From assembly GCA_963833375.1 (NCBI GenBank), contig CAWHXR010000010.1, positions 682,001-746,000 on the forward strand: a stretch of DNA of 64,000 bases. Direction: 5' to 3'. The position numbers and the translations under genes are program-made. This DNA comes from DASUPK01 sp963833375. Its GTDB lineage: Bacteria; Actinomycetota; Thermoleophilia; Solirubrobacterales; 70-9. Shown here in pieces: positions 35,500-44,625 of this stretch. Position 1 is the first letter of the stretch. The number at the start of each line of letters is the position of its first letter. The notes below the pieces were generated by a model, which was not told the origin of the DNA, ran no database searches, and was given only the letters and a program-made list of their open reading frames with translations.

Positions 35500-36210
35500 A
35501 TGGTCGTACTCGGGGTCGATACGGCCACTGCCGACGCCGTGGTTGGTGTGACAGCCGACGGCGAGGTCGTCCGCGAGGTCCAGGTCGGACCCGGAGACGA
35601 CGGGCGCCCCCGCCACTCCCAGGTCCTCCTGCCGGAGATCGAGCGGAGCGTCGACGCCGCCGGCGGCTGGGAGCGGATCGACCGGATCGCGGTCGGCGTC
35701 GGACCGGGCTCGTTCACCGGCCTGCGGATCGGCATCGCGACGGCGCGCGGGCTGGCCCAGGCCAGACGAATCCCGATCGTCGGCGTCGGCTCCCTGGTCG
35801 CGCTCGGCGCGGGCATCTCCGCGCACCCGGATGGTCGCGGCGGACTGGCCCTGCCCGTGATCGACGCCCGCCGCGGCGAGGCCTTCGCCGCCCTGCTCGA
35901 GGACGGGCTGGCGGAGCGATGGCCCCCCTTCGTCGCCTCCCCGGAGCAGCTGGCGGATCGCGTGCGGGACCTCGACGGACCCTCCCTGGCGGCCGGAGAC
36001 GGAGCGCTAGGATTCGCCGCAGAGCTGGAGGCCGCCGGCGCCACGGTTGCCCCGCCCGAGGACCCGATCCACCGAGTCGCCGCCAGGCACGTTTGCGCGG
36101 TGGGGGAAGCGGCATCAGAGGCGTCGCCGGACCAGATCCAACCCCTGTATCTGAGACCGCCCGATGCAAAGAGATGGCTTGAGCGAGATCGATCGGACCC
36201 CGGGGGATGA
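35500..36210 (+). CDS. tsaB: tRNA threonylcarbamoyladenosine biosynthesis protein TsaB
   Basis: TsaB is the inactive ASKHA paralogue that dimerises with TsaD to make t6A. The ATPase-fold start VVLGVDTATADAVVGV, the signature VGVGPGSFTGLRIGIATARGLA and DARRGEAFAAL match. The ATG at 35500 is preceded by an in-frame TTG at 35497; either gives about 236 residues. The end overlaps rimI by 47 bases, and RPPDAKRWLERD is a common TsaB ending in actinobacteria. It forms one unit with rimI and tsaD. Confidence 0.93.
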   Translation: MVVLGVDTATADAVVGVTADGEVVREVQVGPGDDGRPRHSQVLLPEIERSVDAAGGWERIDRIAVGVGPGSFTGLRIGIATARGLAQARRIPIVGVGSLVALGAGISAHPDGRGGLALPVIDARRGEAFAALLEDGLAERWPPFVASPEQLADRVRDLDGPSLAAGDGALGFAAELEAAGATVAPPEDPIHRVAARHVCAVGEAASEASPDQIQPLYLRPPDAKRWLERDRSDPGG

Positions 36211-36670
36211 GCGGGGCGACCTGAGGCTGCGCCGCCTGGGCTACGGCGACCTGCCCTCCGTGATCTCGATCGAGCGCCGGTCGTTCCCGACGCCGTGGTC
36301 GCTGGCGATGTTCGTGCTGGAGCTCTCCAAGCCCTCCGGCATCTGCCTGGCGGCCGAGGACACCGATGGCCTGGTCGGGTACCTGGTCTGCGCCCGCTAC
36401 GACGACGTCTGGCATCTGATGAACGTGGCCGTCCACCCGGAGCGCCGCCGCCGTGGGGTGGCCACGGACCTGATCGAGCGGCTCTTCGAGGAGGCAGGTG
36501 ACGGGGCCCGCTTCACACTCGAGGTCCGCGTCTCCAACGCGCCGGCGATCGAGATGTACCGGCGCTTCGGCTTCCGCTCGGCGGGCAGGCGTCGCCGCTA
36601 CTACCACGACAACGGCGAGGACGCACTGATCATGTGGCTCGAGGCCGCCGAGGGCGCCTCGGTCGCTTGA
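36164..36670 (+). CDS. rimI: Ribosomal-protein-alanine N-acetyltransferase-like GNAT enzyme
   Basis: A GNAT acetyltransferase of the RimI type, which acetylates the N-terminal alanine of ribosomal protein S18 in E. coli. Motif A for acetyl-CoA is AVHPERRRRGVATDLIERLF; FPTPWSLAMFVLEL and RVSNAPAIEMYRRFGFRSAGRRRRYY are characteristic RimI features. It has 168 residues and overlaps tsaB by 47 bases, so the true start could be further inside, though no better start codon is visible. The tsaB-rimI-tsaD order is common; the substrate in this organism is inferred. Confidence 0.88.
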   Translation: MQRDGLSEIDRTPGDERGDLRLRRLGYGDLPSVISIERRSFPTPWSLAMFVLELSKPSGICLAAEDTDGLVGYLVCARYDDVWHLMNVAVHPERRRRGVATDLIERLFEEAGDGARFTLEVRVSNAPAIEMYRRFGFRSAGRRRRYYHDNGEDALIMWLEAAEGASVA

Positions 36671-37671
36671 TCCTTGCGCTCGAGACCTCCTGCGACGACA
36701 CGTGTGCCGCGGTCGTCGACGGGGAGCGGATCCTCTCCAACGTCGTCTCCTCGCAGGCCGCCTTCCACGAGCGCTACGGCGGGGTGGTCCCGGAGGTCGC
36801 CTCGCGGCACCATCTCGAGCTCGTCAACGCGGTAGTGGCCGCCGCCCTCGAGGAGGCGGGCACCTCGCTTCCGGCGGTCGAGGCGATCGCGGTCACCCAG
36901 GGACCGGGCCTGATCGGCGCGCTGCTCGTCGGGCTGAGCTCGGCGAAGGCGCTGGCGGCCGCCCACCGCAAGCCGCTCGTCCCGGTTGACCATCTGCAGG
37001 GCCACGTCGCCGCCAACTTCCTGGAGCCCGATCCGCTCGAGCCGCCGTTCCTCTGCCTGATCGCGAGCGGAGGCCACACGCTGCTGGCGGGAGTGCGAAA
37101 GCGCTCCTCGTTCGAGACGCTCGGCGCCACGGTCGACGACGCCGCGGGTGAGGCCTTCGACAAGGGGGCGCGCCTGCTCGGCCTGGGCTATCCGGGCGGT
37201 CCGGCGATCCAGAGGGCCGCGGAGGTTGGCGACGCGGAGGCGTTCGAGTTCCCGGTGGCGATGGGCGAGCGCGGCCTGGACTTCAGCTTCAGCGGCCTGA
37301 AGACCTCGCTGGTCTACCGGGTGCGCGACCTGGGGCCGGAGCAGACCGAGCGCCGCCGGGCCGACCTCGCGGCCTCCTATCAGCGGGCGATCACCGATCA
37401 GCTCGTCACCAAGCTGGAGCGCGCCGCCCGTTTCGGCGACTGGCCCGCGATCGCTCTGGGCGGCGGCGTGGCGGCGAACGCGGAGCTGCGCGACCGCACG
37501 CAGGCCCTCTGCGACGAGCTGGGCTTGCGGCTGAAGCTGGTGCCGATCTCGCTCTGCACCGACAACGCGGCGATGATCGCCTCGGCGGCCCGCTTCATCG
37601 AGCCGATCCCGTATCCCGCCTACCTGGGGTTCGACGCCTTTGCGAGCGCCCGCGAGGCGAGAGTCGCCTAG
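36667..37671 (+). CDS. tsaD: tRNA N6-adenosine threonylcarbamoyltransferase
   Basis: TsaD transfers the threonylcarbamoyl group to A37 of tRNA. The start LILALETSCDDTCAAVV and the metal-binding motifs EVASRHHLELV and DHLQGHVAANF are typical. SGGHTLL, DFSFSGLKTS, and GGGVAANAELR with DNAAMIA complete the ASKHA fold. The TTG at 36667 overlaps the rimI stop (TTGA) and fits the family's usual start; a longer frame begins 33 bases earlier. The protein has 334 residues. Confidence 0.95.
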   Translation: MILALETSCDDTCAAVVDGERILSNVVSSQAAFHERYGGVVPEVASRHHLELVNAVVAAALEEAGTSLPAVEAIAVTQGPGLIGALLVGLSSAKALAAAHRKPLVPVDHLQGHVAANFLEPDPLEPPFLCLIASGGHTLLAGVRKRSSFETLGATVDDAAGEAFDKGARLLGLGYPGGPAIQRAAEVGDAEAFEFPVAMGERGLDFSFSGLKTSLVYRVRDLGPEQTERRRADLAASYQRAITDQLVTKLERAARFGDWPAIALGGGVAANAELRDRTQALCDELGLRLKLVPISLCTDNAAMIASAARFIEPIPYPAYLGFDAFASAREARVA

Positions 37672-37676
37672 ACGTC

Positions 37677-37952
37677 ATGGCGCGAGCCGAGACGGGCGCG
37701 AGAAGGCGTGTTGTGACTCTCTACGGGCGGCCTGACTGCCACCTCTGCGACGAGGCACGCGCGGGACTGGAGCAGCTCCGCGCCGACGGCCTCTCATTCG
37801 AGCTCGACGAGGTCGACATCGAGTCGGACGAGCGTCTGCATGCCCGGCTCCTGGAGCGCATCCCGGTGGTCGAGCTCGACGGCGAGATCGTCTCCGAGCT
37901 CTGGCTCGACCGAGACGGCCTGCGGGCGCGGCTCGATACCTTGTCCGGATGA
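37677..37952 (+). CDS. Glutaredoxin-like thiol-redox protein
   Basis: The 91 residues carry the redox pair CHLC in TLYGRPDCHLCDEARAGL, and the cis-Pro loop ERIPVVELDGE, as in the glutaredoxin/DUF836 group of small thioredoxin-fold proteins. It probably reduces disulfides with a low-molecular-weight thiol; mycothiol would be expected in actinobacteria. It is translationally coupled to rex (ATGA overlap), which suggests a shared redox context. Confidence 0.85.
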   Translation: MARAETGARRRVVTLYGRPDCHLCDEARAGLEQLRADGLSFELDEVDIESDERLHARLLERIPVVELDGEIVSELWLDRDGLRARLDTLSG

Positions 37953-38623
37953 TCGAGGACGGGGCGGCCGGGACCGCTGAGCAGCAGGCCTCGGAGCTGA
38001 CCGACGGCGACCGCCTCTCGCTGGGCGTCGCGGCGCGACTCTCCCGCTATCTCCAGGTCCTGACCCAGGCCCGGAAGATGGGCAAGGACACGATCTCCTC
38101 GCAGGAGCTCTCGGACTACACCCACATCAACTCGACCCAGATCCGCCGGGACCTCTCCGGGTTCGGCAAGTTCGGCAAGCGGGGGGTCGGCTACAACGTC
38201 GACTCGCTGGTCCGCGAGATTCGCAAAATCCTCCGGACCGCCGGCCAGCACAACATCGCGCTGTTCGGCGCCGGGCACCTCGGCCAGGCGATCGCCAGCT
38301 CCGATATCTTCGCCGACCACGGCTTCCGGATCGTGGCCATGTTCGACGTCGATCCGACCGTGATCGGGCGGCGGGTCGGAGGCCTCGAGGTCCGCTCCTT
38401 CGACGAGATCGACTCGGTGGTCGAGGGCGAGCAGGTGGTCGTCGGCGTCCTCGCGGTCCCCGCCGACGCGGCGCAGGAGGTCGCGGACCGCCTCGTCAAG
38501 GCCGGGGTGAAGATCATCTTCAACTACTCCGAGCGGCTGCTGCAGGTTCCGCCAGACGTCACGGTGCACACCTCGAGTCCGGCCGTGGACCTGCTCTACG
38601 CCCTCTACTTCTATTTGACCTAG
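37949..38623 (+). CDS. rex: Redox-sensing transcriptional repressor Rex
   Basis: Rex represses respiratory and fermentative genes and leaves DNA when NADH is high. The N-terminal winged helix (SRYLQVLTQARKMGKDTISS and then NSTQIRRDLSGFGKFGKRGVGY) and the NAD-binding motif IALFGAGHLGQAIA are complete. VVAMFDVDPTVIG and GVLAVPADAAQEVADRLVKAG also match. It has 224 residues. Rex sites in actinobacteria look like TTGTGAA-n4-TTCACAA; I see none within this window upstream of rex or hppA, so its targets must be elsewhere. Confidence 0.95.
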   Translation: MIEDGAAGTAEQQASELTDGDRLSLGVAARLSRYLQVLTQARKMGKDTISSQELSDYTHINSTQIRRDLSGFGKFGKRGVGYNVDSLVREIRKILRTAGQHNIALFGAGHLGQAIASSDIFADHGFRIVAMFDVDPTVIGRRVGGLEVRSFDEIDSVVEGEQVVVGVLAVPADAAQEVADRLVKAGVKIIFNYSERLLQVPPDVTVHTSSPAVDLLYALYFYLT

Positions 38624-38635
38624 AGCGCCTGGCCC

Positions 38636-39817
38636 GTGACAACCGATCCGCAGCCAGAGCACGACGCGCTGGACCTCGAGGCCGTTCGCGAGACCTTCGA
38701 GTCCTCCACCGATTTCACGGTCGGCATCGAGGAGGAGTTCGCGATCCTCGATCCGGCGATCCTCGATCTCGAGCACCGCTTCGAGGCGATGCAGGAGGCG
38801 TGTCTCCGCGACCCCGAACTGGCGCATGCCGTCAAGGGCGAGCTGATCGACACGGAGATCGAGATTCGATCCGGCCGCGGGGAGACATTCGCCGATGCAG
38901 CCGAGTACCAGCAGGCCCGCCGCGAGCGCCTCTTCGGGATCGCCGACGAGATGGGGCTGGCCCTGGCGGCGATGGGCACGCATCCCTGGGCCAATTACCT
39001 GGACCAGCACATCATCGACACCGAGCACTACCGGCGGCTCGAGGGCGACCTGCGCTGGGTGGCGCAGCGCAACAACACCTGGAGCCTGCACGTCCACGTC
39101 GGGATCCAGGGCCCGGACCGCGCGGTCGCCGTCTCCGACCGGATGCGCGAGCTGCTCCCGCCACTGCTCGCCCTCTCGGCGAACTCGCCGTTCCTCGACC
39201 ACCGCGATACCGGGCTCCATTCCGTCAGAACCGAGATCTTCACGCGGGTCTTCCCGCGCTGCGGCGTCCACGAGCCCTTCGGGGACTGGGGGACCTATTC
39301 CGACTTCGTCCGCCTGCTGCAGGACACGGCGTCGATCGTCGAGGCGACGCAGCTCTGGTGGAGCGTCCGGCCGCATCATTCCTTCGGCACCGTCGAGGTC
39401 CGGATCTGCGACGCGCAGACCCGTGGCGACGAGTCACTCAACCTGGCCGCGCTGATCGCGGTGTGCGTCGCGCAGGCCGCCATCGACCTCGACGAGGGCC
39501 GCTCACCGGAGCCCCTGCGCCAGCGCGAGATCGAGGAGAACCTCTGGCGCGCGATCCGCTACGGCATGGACGGCGAGATGATCGACTTCCGCGAGCGGCG
39601 TGTCGTCCCGACGCGGTCCGTGCTCGAGGACATCATCGAGTGGACCGAGCCCGCCCGGCAGGCCCTGGCCGTGGACGTGGAGATCCCCGAGCGAAACGGG
39701 GCCCAGCGCGCGTACGCGCAGTTCGCCGAGGGCGCCCCGATCGAGGAGATCTACCGAGGCTCGGTGGAGGAGACCCGAAGAACCTACGCACCGGAGGGAG
39801 CAGTCAGTGGCCGATGA
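38636..39817 (+). CDS. Carboxylate-amine ligase of the GCS2 family (YbdK/EgtA-like)
   Basis: FTVGIEEEFAILDP is the GCS2 start motif, and TEIEIRSGRGETFADA, SLHVHVGIQGPDRAV and SFGTVEVRICDAQT supply the ATP/Mg-binding residues. The family includes plant-type glutamate-cysteine ligase, EgtA and YbdK, all weak or true glutamate-cysteine ligases. The length of 393 residues fits YbdK. With rex and a glutaredoxin beside it, a thiol-synthesis role is plausible but unproved. The GTG start lies 12 bases after the rex stop and its end overlaps the next gene. Confidence 0.85.
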   Translation: MTTDPQPEHDALDLEAVRETFESSTDFTVGIEEEFAILDPAILDLEHRFEAMQEACLRDPELAHAVKGELIDTEIEIRSGRGETFADAAEYQQARRERLFGIADEMGLALAAMGTHPWANYLDQHIIDTEHYRRLEGDLRWVAQRNNTWSLHVHVGIQGPDRAVAVSDRMRELLPPLLALSANSPFLDHRDTGLHSVRTEIFTRVFPRCGVHEPFGDWGTYSDFVRLLQDTASIVEATQLWWSVRPHHSFGTVEVRICDAQTRGDESLNLAALIAVCVAQAAIDLDEGRSPEPLRQREIEENLWRAIRYGMDGEMIDFRERRVVPTRSVLEDIIEWTEPARQALAVDVEIPERNGAQRAYAQFAEGAPIEEIYRGSVEETRRTYAPEGAVSGR

Positions 39818-40241
39818 AGAGCAGCAGCCAAGCGGTGAGCAGCCGAGCGGTGAGCAGCCGAGCGGCGAGCAGCCGAGCGGCGAGCAGCCGAGCGAAGAGG
39901 AGCTGCGCGCCCAGCTCGAGGAGGAGATCCGCAGGGTCCGGGTCGAGGACGTGGTCCTGCAGAGCGTGGTCAGCATCCTCAACCTGTCGGCGAGGCGGAT
40001 CGCGAAGGACGACGAGCGCGACCTCGCGCAGGCCAAGGTCGGGATCGACGCGGGACGTGCGCTGGTCGACCTGGTCAAGCCCGAGGCCCAGCCGCAGCTG
40101 CGCCAGGCGATCTCGGAGCTGCAGGTGCTCTACGCGAAGCACGCCGGCGAGGAAAGTGCCCCTGAGCAGGGAAGTTCGGAGAAGCCCGCTGAAAAGCCGA
40201 AGGGCGACTCGGGGCTTTGGACGCCCCCGACGTCCGGCTGA
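39807..40241 (+). CDS. DUF1844 protein with an SGEQP-repeat N-terminus
   Basis: The central part (VEDVVLQSVVSILNLSARRIA ... DLAQAKVGIDAGRALVDLVKP) matches DUF1844, a small conserved actinobacterial domain of unknown function often found near infC or in housekeeping operons. It is preceded by a disordered acidic leader of SGEQP repeats and followed by a disordered tail (EQGSSEKPAEKPKGDSG). The GTG at 39807 has GGAGGG eight bases upstream and lies inside the end of the ligase gene. Length is 144 residues. Confidence 0.8.
   Translation: MADEEQQPSGEQPSGEQPSGEQPSGEQPSEEELRAQLEEEIRRVRVEDVVLQSVVSILNLSARRIAKDDERDLAQAKVGIDAGRALVDLVKPEAQPQLRQAISELQVLYAKHAGEESAPEQGSSEKPAEKPKGDSGLWTPPTSG
39831..39890 (+). 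repeat. Four 15-bp tandem repeats encoding SGEQP
   Basis: AGCGGTGAGCAGCCG occurs four times head to tail, with T/C variation at one base, inside the DUF1844 gene. Copy number may vary between strains without breaking the frame because the unit is five codons. Confidence 0.9.
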
Positions 40242-40290
40242 CGGGTAGACTGCCGCGCCGCTTTTCACACGAACCTGACGGGAGCCTCAC

Positions 40291-42366
40291 TTGACTAAGT
40301 TCTTCACCGATTACGGAGTCGTCGTCGCGCTCGGCTGCGCGGCCGCGGCGGTTGTCTACGGGTTGCTGGTGACCCAGCGGCTGCTGGCGAAGTCGCCCGG
40401 GAACGAGCAGATGCAGGAGATCTCGGGGGCGGTGCAGGAGGGCGCGAGCGCCTACCTCAAGCGCCAGTACATGATCATCGCCGGTGTCGGCGTGGTCGTG
40501 GCCATCCTGCTGATCCCCCTGCAGAACGTGGAGACCGCAATCGGCTTCGTAATCGGGGGCATCTTCTCCGGATCCGCCGGGTTCATCGGCATGAACCTCT
40601 CGGTCAGGGCGAACGCGAGGGTCGCCGAGGCGGCGCGCGGTGGCATCCCGCCGGCGCTCGACATTGCCTTCAAGGGCGGCTCGGTGACCGGGCTCCTGGT
40701 CGTCGGGCTGGCGCTGCTCGGCGTAGCCGGCTACTTCGGGGCGCTGCTGATCTTCACCGACCTGTCAGACAAGGACTGCGTCGACGCCCTCGTCGGCCTC
40801 GGCTTCGGGGGCTCGCTGATCTCCGTCTTCGCCCGTCTGGGCGGCGGCATCTTCACCAAGGCCGCCGACGTCGGCGCGGACCTGGTCGGCAAGATCGAGG
40901 CGGGCATCCCCGAGGACGACCCGCGCAACCCGGCCGTGATCGCCGACAACGTCGGTGACAACGTCGGGGACTGCGCCGGGATGGCGGCCGACCTCTTCGA
41001 GACCTACGCCGTCACGGCGGTCGCCGTGATGCTGCTCGGGGTCATCACCTTCACGGGCTTCACCCGCGAGGTCGCGATCTACCCGCTCGCGATCGGCGCC
41101 GTCGCGATCATCGCCTCGATCATCGGCGCCCTCTCGGTGCGGACCCGATCGGGGAACGTCGAGGCGGCGCTGTACAGGGGGCTCGCCGTCTCGGCGATCC
41201 TCTCGGCCGCGGCGTTCTACCCGATCACCAAGTGGCTGATGGACGACCCGCTGGGCGGCGGGTCGCTGGGCAACACCACCGCCACCGACCTCTGGCTCTG
41301 CGGCCTGATCGGGGTTGGAGTGACCGCGATGCTCTTCATCCTCACCGACTACTACACCTCCACAAGGTTCCGGCCCGTGAGGACGATCTCGCGCGCCTCC
41401 CGGACGGGTCATGCGACCAACATCATCCAGGGGCTCGCCCAGGGCCTCCAGTCGACGGCTCTGCCGGTGCTGGTGATCGCGATGGCGATCCTCGGCTCCT
41501 GGAAGCTCGCCGGGGGCGGCTCCGACGGCATCTACGGGATCGGCGTCGCGGTGATGGCGCAGCTTTCCCTGACCGGCCTGATCGTGGCGCTCGACGCGTT
41601 CGGGCCGATCACCGACAACGCGGGCGGGATCGCCGAGATGGCGGACCTGCCGCAGGAGGTGCGCGACATCACCGATCCGCTCGACGCGGTGGGCAACACG
41701 ACAAAGGCCGTCACCAAGGGGTACGCGATTGGCTCGGCCGCCCTGGCGGCACTGGTCCTGTTCAACGCCTTCACCCACGAGTTGCAGGCGGAGGCCGGGA
41801 ACAAGGCGCTCAGCTTCCAGATCTCGAGCCCGCCGGTGCTGATCGGCCTCCTGATCGGCGGGGTCATGGTCTACCTGTTCTCGTCGCTCGCGATCGAGGC
41901 CGTCGGGCGCGCCGGTGGCGGCGTGGTCGAGGAGGTCCGTCGCCAGTTCCGCGAGAAGCCCGGGATCATGCAGGGCACGGAGAAGCCCGAGTACGGGCAC
42001 GCGGTCGGCATCGTCACCGCGGCGGCTCAGCGCGAGATGATCCTGCCCTCGCTGATCCCGATCCTGGTCCCGCTGATCGTCGGCGTGATCTCCTACCAGG
42101 CGCTCGGCGGCCTGCTGATCGGCGTGATCGTGGTCGGCATCTTCGCGGCGATCTCCATGACGGCCGGCGGCGGCGCGTGGGACAACGCGAAAAAGCTGAT
42201 CGAGGACGGCGAGTACGGGGGCAAGGGATCCGACGCCCACGCGGCGGCGGTGACCGGCGACACGGTCGGCGATCCCTACAAGGACACCGCCGGGCCGGCG
42301 ATCAACCCGATGATCAAGGTGGCCAACATCGTCGCCATCCTGATCATCCCGATCATCGCTTTGTAG
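40291..42366 (+). CDS. hppA: Membrane proton-translocating pyrophosphatase, K+-independent type
   Basis: The enzyme couples hydrolysis of pyrophosphate to proton export. DVGADLVGKIEAGIPEDDPRNPAVIADNVGDNVGDCAGMAADLFE-type substrate-binding loops are present (positions about 190-235), as is the second Asp-rich loop near the C-terminus (YGGKGSDAHAAAVTGDTVGDPYKDT). The motif GNTTKAVTKGYAIG has Lys where K+-dependent enzymes have Ala, so it is a K+-independent H+ pump. About 15 hydrophobic segments are visible in 691 residues. The TTG start follows GGGAGCC. There is no Na+-pump signature that I can identify. Confidence 0.95.
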   Translation: MTKFFTDYGVVVALGCAAAAVVYGLLVTQRLLAKSPGNEQMQEISGAVQEGASAYLKRQYMIIAGVGVVVAILLIPLQNVETAIGFVIGGIFSGSAGFIGMNLSVRANARVAEAARGGIPPALDIAFKGGSVTGLLVVGLALLGVAGYFGALLIFTDLSDKDCVDALVGLGFGGSLISVFARLGGGIFTKAADVGADLVGKIEAGIPEDDPRNPAVIADNVGDNVGDCAGMAADLFETYAVTAVAVMLLGVITFTGFTREVAIYPLAIGAVAIIASIIGALSVRTRSGNVEAALYRGLAVSAILSAAAFYPITKWLMDDPLGGGSLGNTTATDLWLCGLIGVGVTAMLFILTDYYTSTRFRPVRTISRASRTGHATNIIQGLAQGLQSTALPVLVIAMAILGSWKLAGGGSDGIYGIGVAVMAQLSLTGLIVALDAFGPITDNAGGIAEMADLPQEVRDITDPLDAVGNTTKAVTKGYAIGSAALAALVLFNAFTHELQAEAGNKALSFQISSPPVLIGLLIGGVMVYLFSSLAIEAVGRAGGGVVEEVRRQFREKPGIMQGTEKPEYGHAVGIVTAAAQREMILPSLIPILVPLIVGVISYQALGGLLIGVIVVGIFAAISMTAGGGAWDNAKKLIEDGEYGGKGSDAHAAAVTGDTVGDPYKDTAGPAINPMIKVANIVAILIIPIIAL

Positions 42367-42497
42367 CGGCCACCAGGTCGCTCGATTTGGGGAGCGAAGG
42401 GCGAAGCCCGGAGCGACTTATGTTGGGCGGCCGCTCGTGGCCGCGGCCTGGTGGCGAAGCCGGGGCGCGGTCCACCAAGGAGCCTAAGCTCCCACGC

Positions 42498-42695
42498 ATG
42501 AACCGGCGACCCTCGCCCGACGAGGGCTACCAGCTCGCGGTCCGGATCTTCTCGGTGACGATCATCGGCTTCGGCCTCGCGATGCTGGTGATCACGCTGG
42601 CGCGGGGCGGTGGGCCGCTGGCGGTCGGGGTGCTGTTCGGCCTGCTCTTCGTCGCCCTGGGCTCGGGAAGGCTGTACCTGTCGATGCGCGGATGA
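42498..42695 (+). CDS. Small two-TM membrane protein
   Basis: The 65 residues carry two hydrophobic helices (LAVRIFSVTIIGFGLAMLVITLA and LAVGVLFGLLFVALGSGRLYL) and a basic start MNRRPSPDEG. It lies between hppA and the APC permease on the same strand, 14 bases before the permease, so the two are likely co-transcribed. No family is recognised. The ATG follows a weak AAGGAGCC about 15 bases upstream. Confidence 0.6.
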   Translation: MNRRPSPDEGYQLAVRIFSVTIIGFGLAMLVITLARGGGPLAVGVLFGLLFVALGSGRLYLSMRG

Positions 42696-42708
42696 GGGCG
42701 GTGGGGCG

Positions 42709-44625
42709 ATGAGGGCCAGGCGTCTGCTCGGCGCGCCGTTCCTGTACGCGGCCGCGTCCGCCGCCGTTGGGTTCTCGATCTACTTCTCGATCGGCGTGGT
42801 CGCCGACCGCGGCCTCGGCCTCACCCCGCTGATCTTCCTGGCGGCCGGGCTGATGTTCGCGCTCACCTCGCTCTCCTACGTCGAGGGCGGCGCGATGCTT
42901 CGCCAGCGCGGTGGGTCGGCGACCTTCGCCCGTCACGCTTTCAACGAGCTGATCAGCTTCATCGCCGGCTGGGCGATCCTGATCGACTACCTGATCGTGA
43001 TCGCGGCGGCTGCGATCACGGTCTCCCACTACCTGACGCCGATCTCGGGGAAGTTCGGCGGCGGCGACGCAGAGCTGGCGGTCGCGATCGTCGTGATCGG
43101 GCTCTCCGCGATCCTCAACATCGCCGACGTCACGGGGAGGAACCGGCAGGTCCGGCTGGTGGTGCTGGCGCTGGCGGAGCTCGGGTTGCAGCTGCTGGTG
43201 ATCGTCGTCGGCCTGATCGTGGTCCTCCATCCGGACCGGCTCACGGACCAGCTCGACCTGTTCACATCGCCGAGCGTCAAGGACATCGTCTACTCGCTGG
43301 TGATCGCGACGATCGCCTACGCCGGCATCGAGGCCGCGAGCGACCTGGCGCCGGACCTCGAGTTCGAGCCCGGGGATTTGAAGCGCGTGCTCGGCGTCGG
43401 GGCCATCGTGATCCCCCTGATCTACGCGGGCATCGCCGTGGTCGCCCTGATGGCGGTCCCGGTCGTACCGGGCCCGCACGGCCCCGAGACGGCGCTCGCG
43501 GGCCGGTACATCGAGGAGCCGGTCCTCGGCGTGGTCGGGAACTTCGACCCGACCTGGGTCGCGGACGTCATGAAATGGGCCGTGATGCTGATCGCGGTCC
43601 CGGTCCTCTTCTGGGCCGCGAACACCGCGATGCTCGGCCTCTCGCGACACGTCTACGTGCTCGCCACAAACCGGCAGATCCCGAGCTGGGCCGGCAAGCT
43701 CGAGCGCAACTACTCGACTCCCTACATCGCGATCGTGATTGCGGCCCTCCTCGCCCTCGCCCTGGCGATCCCTGGAGACATCCGCTTCCTGGCGCGCGTC
43801 TACGCGTTCGGGGCGCTGCTCGCGGTGACCATCGCGCAGATCTCGATCGTCCGATTACGGGTGGTCGAGCCGGATCTCGAGCGGCCGTACCGGGTGCCGT
43901 GGAACGTCAGGATCGGGGCCCACCGGCTGCCGCTGCCCGCGATCGCCGGGGCGCTGATCAGCGGACTCGCCTGGATCAGCGTCTTCCTCCTGCATCGCAC
44001 CGCGGTCTACGTCGGCGGCGGCTGGATGCTGTTCGGGCTCGTCTTCTACGTGATCTATCGGCGCTACGTGGAGGGGACGCCGCTCACCAGACGGGTTCAG
44101 GTGCCGGAGGCTTCCCTGAAGAAGCAGCGCACCGAGGTGGAGTACTCGACCATCCTCGTGCCGGTCTTCGGCACCCAGCTCGACGACGACATCGTCAGCA
44201 CCGCGGGCAGGCTCGCCGACGCGGAGGTGGAGAAGGGGGAGCGGCCCCCGAGGCTGGACGTGGTCTACGTCGCGGAGCTGCCGCTGACGGTGCCGCTCGA
44301 TTCCCCGCTGCCGAAGGTGGTGAAGGAATCGGGAGAGCGCGCGCTCGAGCGCGCCCGCGAGGTCGGCGACGAATACGAGAACGTCGAGGTGACCACCAAC
44401 CTCGTCCCGGCGCGCTCCACGGGGTCGGGGATCGTCCAGGAGGCCCGCGAGAGGGGGGCGGAGGTGATCGTCATGGGAGGGGAGCCCCCGACGCGGATCC
44501 GGGGGGGAGCGATTCTCGGCGGCATCGGCGGCGCACGCCCGGATGAGATCGGCGAGGTGACCGAGTACGTGCTGAAGAAGGCCCCTTGCCGGGTGCTGCT
44601 GACCGCGCCCCCCGAGGAGAGCTGA
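42709..44625 (+). CDS. APC-superfamily amino-acid permease with C-terminal USP-like domain
   Basis: Residues 1-450 hold about twelve membrane helices with the APC pattern: GAPFLYAAASAAVGFSIYFSIGVVADRGLG at the start and ASDLAPDLEFEPGDLKRVLG after helix 6. From about residue 480 a soluble region starts EYSTILVPVFGTQLDDDIVSTAG and ends VIVMGGEPPTRI and KKAPCRVLLTAPP, the pattern of a universal-stress-protein fold. Such APC-USP proteins (YbdR/YhaO-like, and some K+ or cation carriers) are presumed regulated transporters. Length is 638 residues. The substrate is unknown, and two TrkA proteins follow nearby. Confidence 0.82.
   Translation: MRARRLLGAPFLYAAASAAVGFSIYFSIGVVADRGLGLTPLIFLAAGLMFALTSLSYVEGGAMLRQRGGSATFARHAFNELISFIAGWAILIDYLIVIAAAAITVSHYLTPISGKFGGGDAELAVAIVVIGLSAILNIADVTGRNRQVRLVVLALAELGLQLLVIVVGLIVVLHPDRLTDQLDLFTSPSVKDIVYSLVIATIAYAGIEAASDLAPDLEFEPGDLKRVLGVGAIVIPLIYAGIAVVALMAVPVVPGPHGPETALAGRYIEEPVLGVVGNFDPTWVADVMKWAVMLIAVPVLFWAANTAMLGLSRHVYVLATNRQIPSWAGKLERNYSTPYIAIVIAALLALALAIPGDIRFLARVYAFGALLAVTIAQISIVRLRVVEPDLERPYRVPWNVRIGAHRLPLPAIAGALISGLAWISVFLLHRTAVYVGGGWMLFGLVFYVIYRRYVEGTPLTRRVQVPEASLKKQRTEVEYSTILVPVFGTQLDDDIVSTAGRLADAEVEKGERPPRLDVVYVAELPLTVPLDSPLPKVVKESGERALERAREVGDEYENVEVTTNLVPARSTGSGIVQEARERGAEVIVMGGEPPTRIRGGAILGGIGGARPDEIGEVTEYVLKKAPCRVLLTAPPEES

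Noticed and set aside
42367..42497. A terminator hairpin after hppA formed by GCCACCAGG and CCTGGTGGC
   Set aside because: The arms are about 70 bases apart with other pairing possibilities between; too weak to call.
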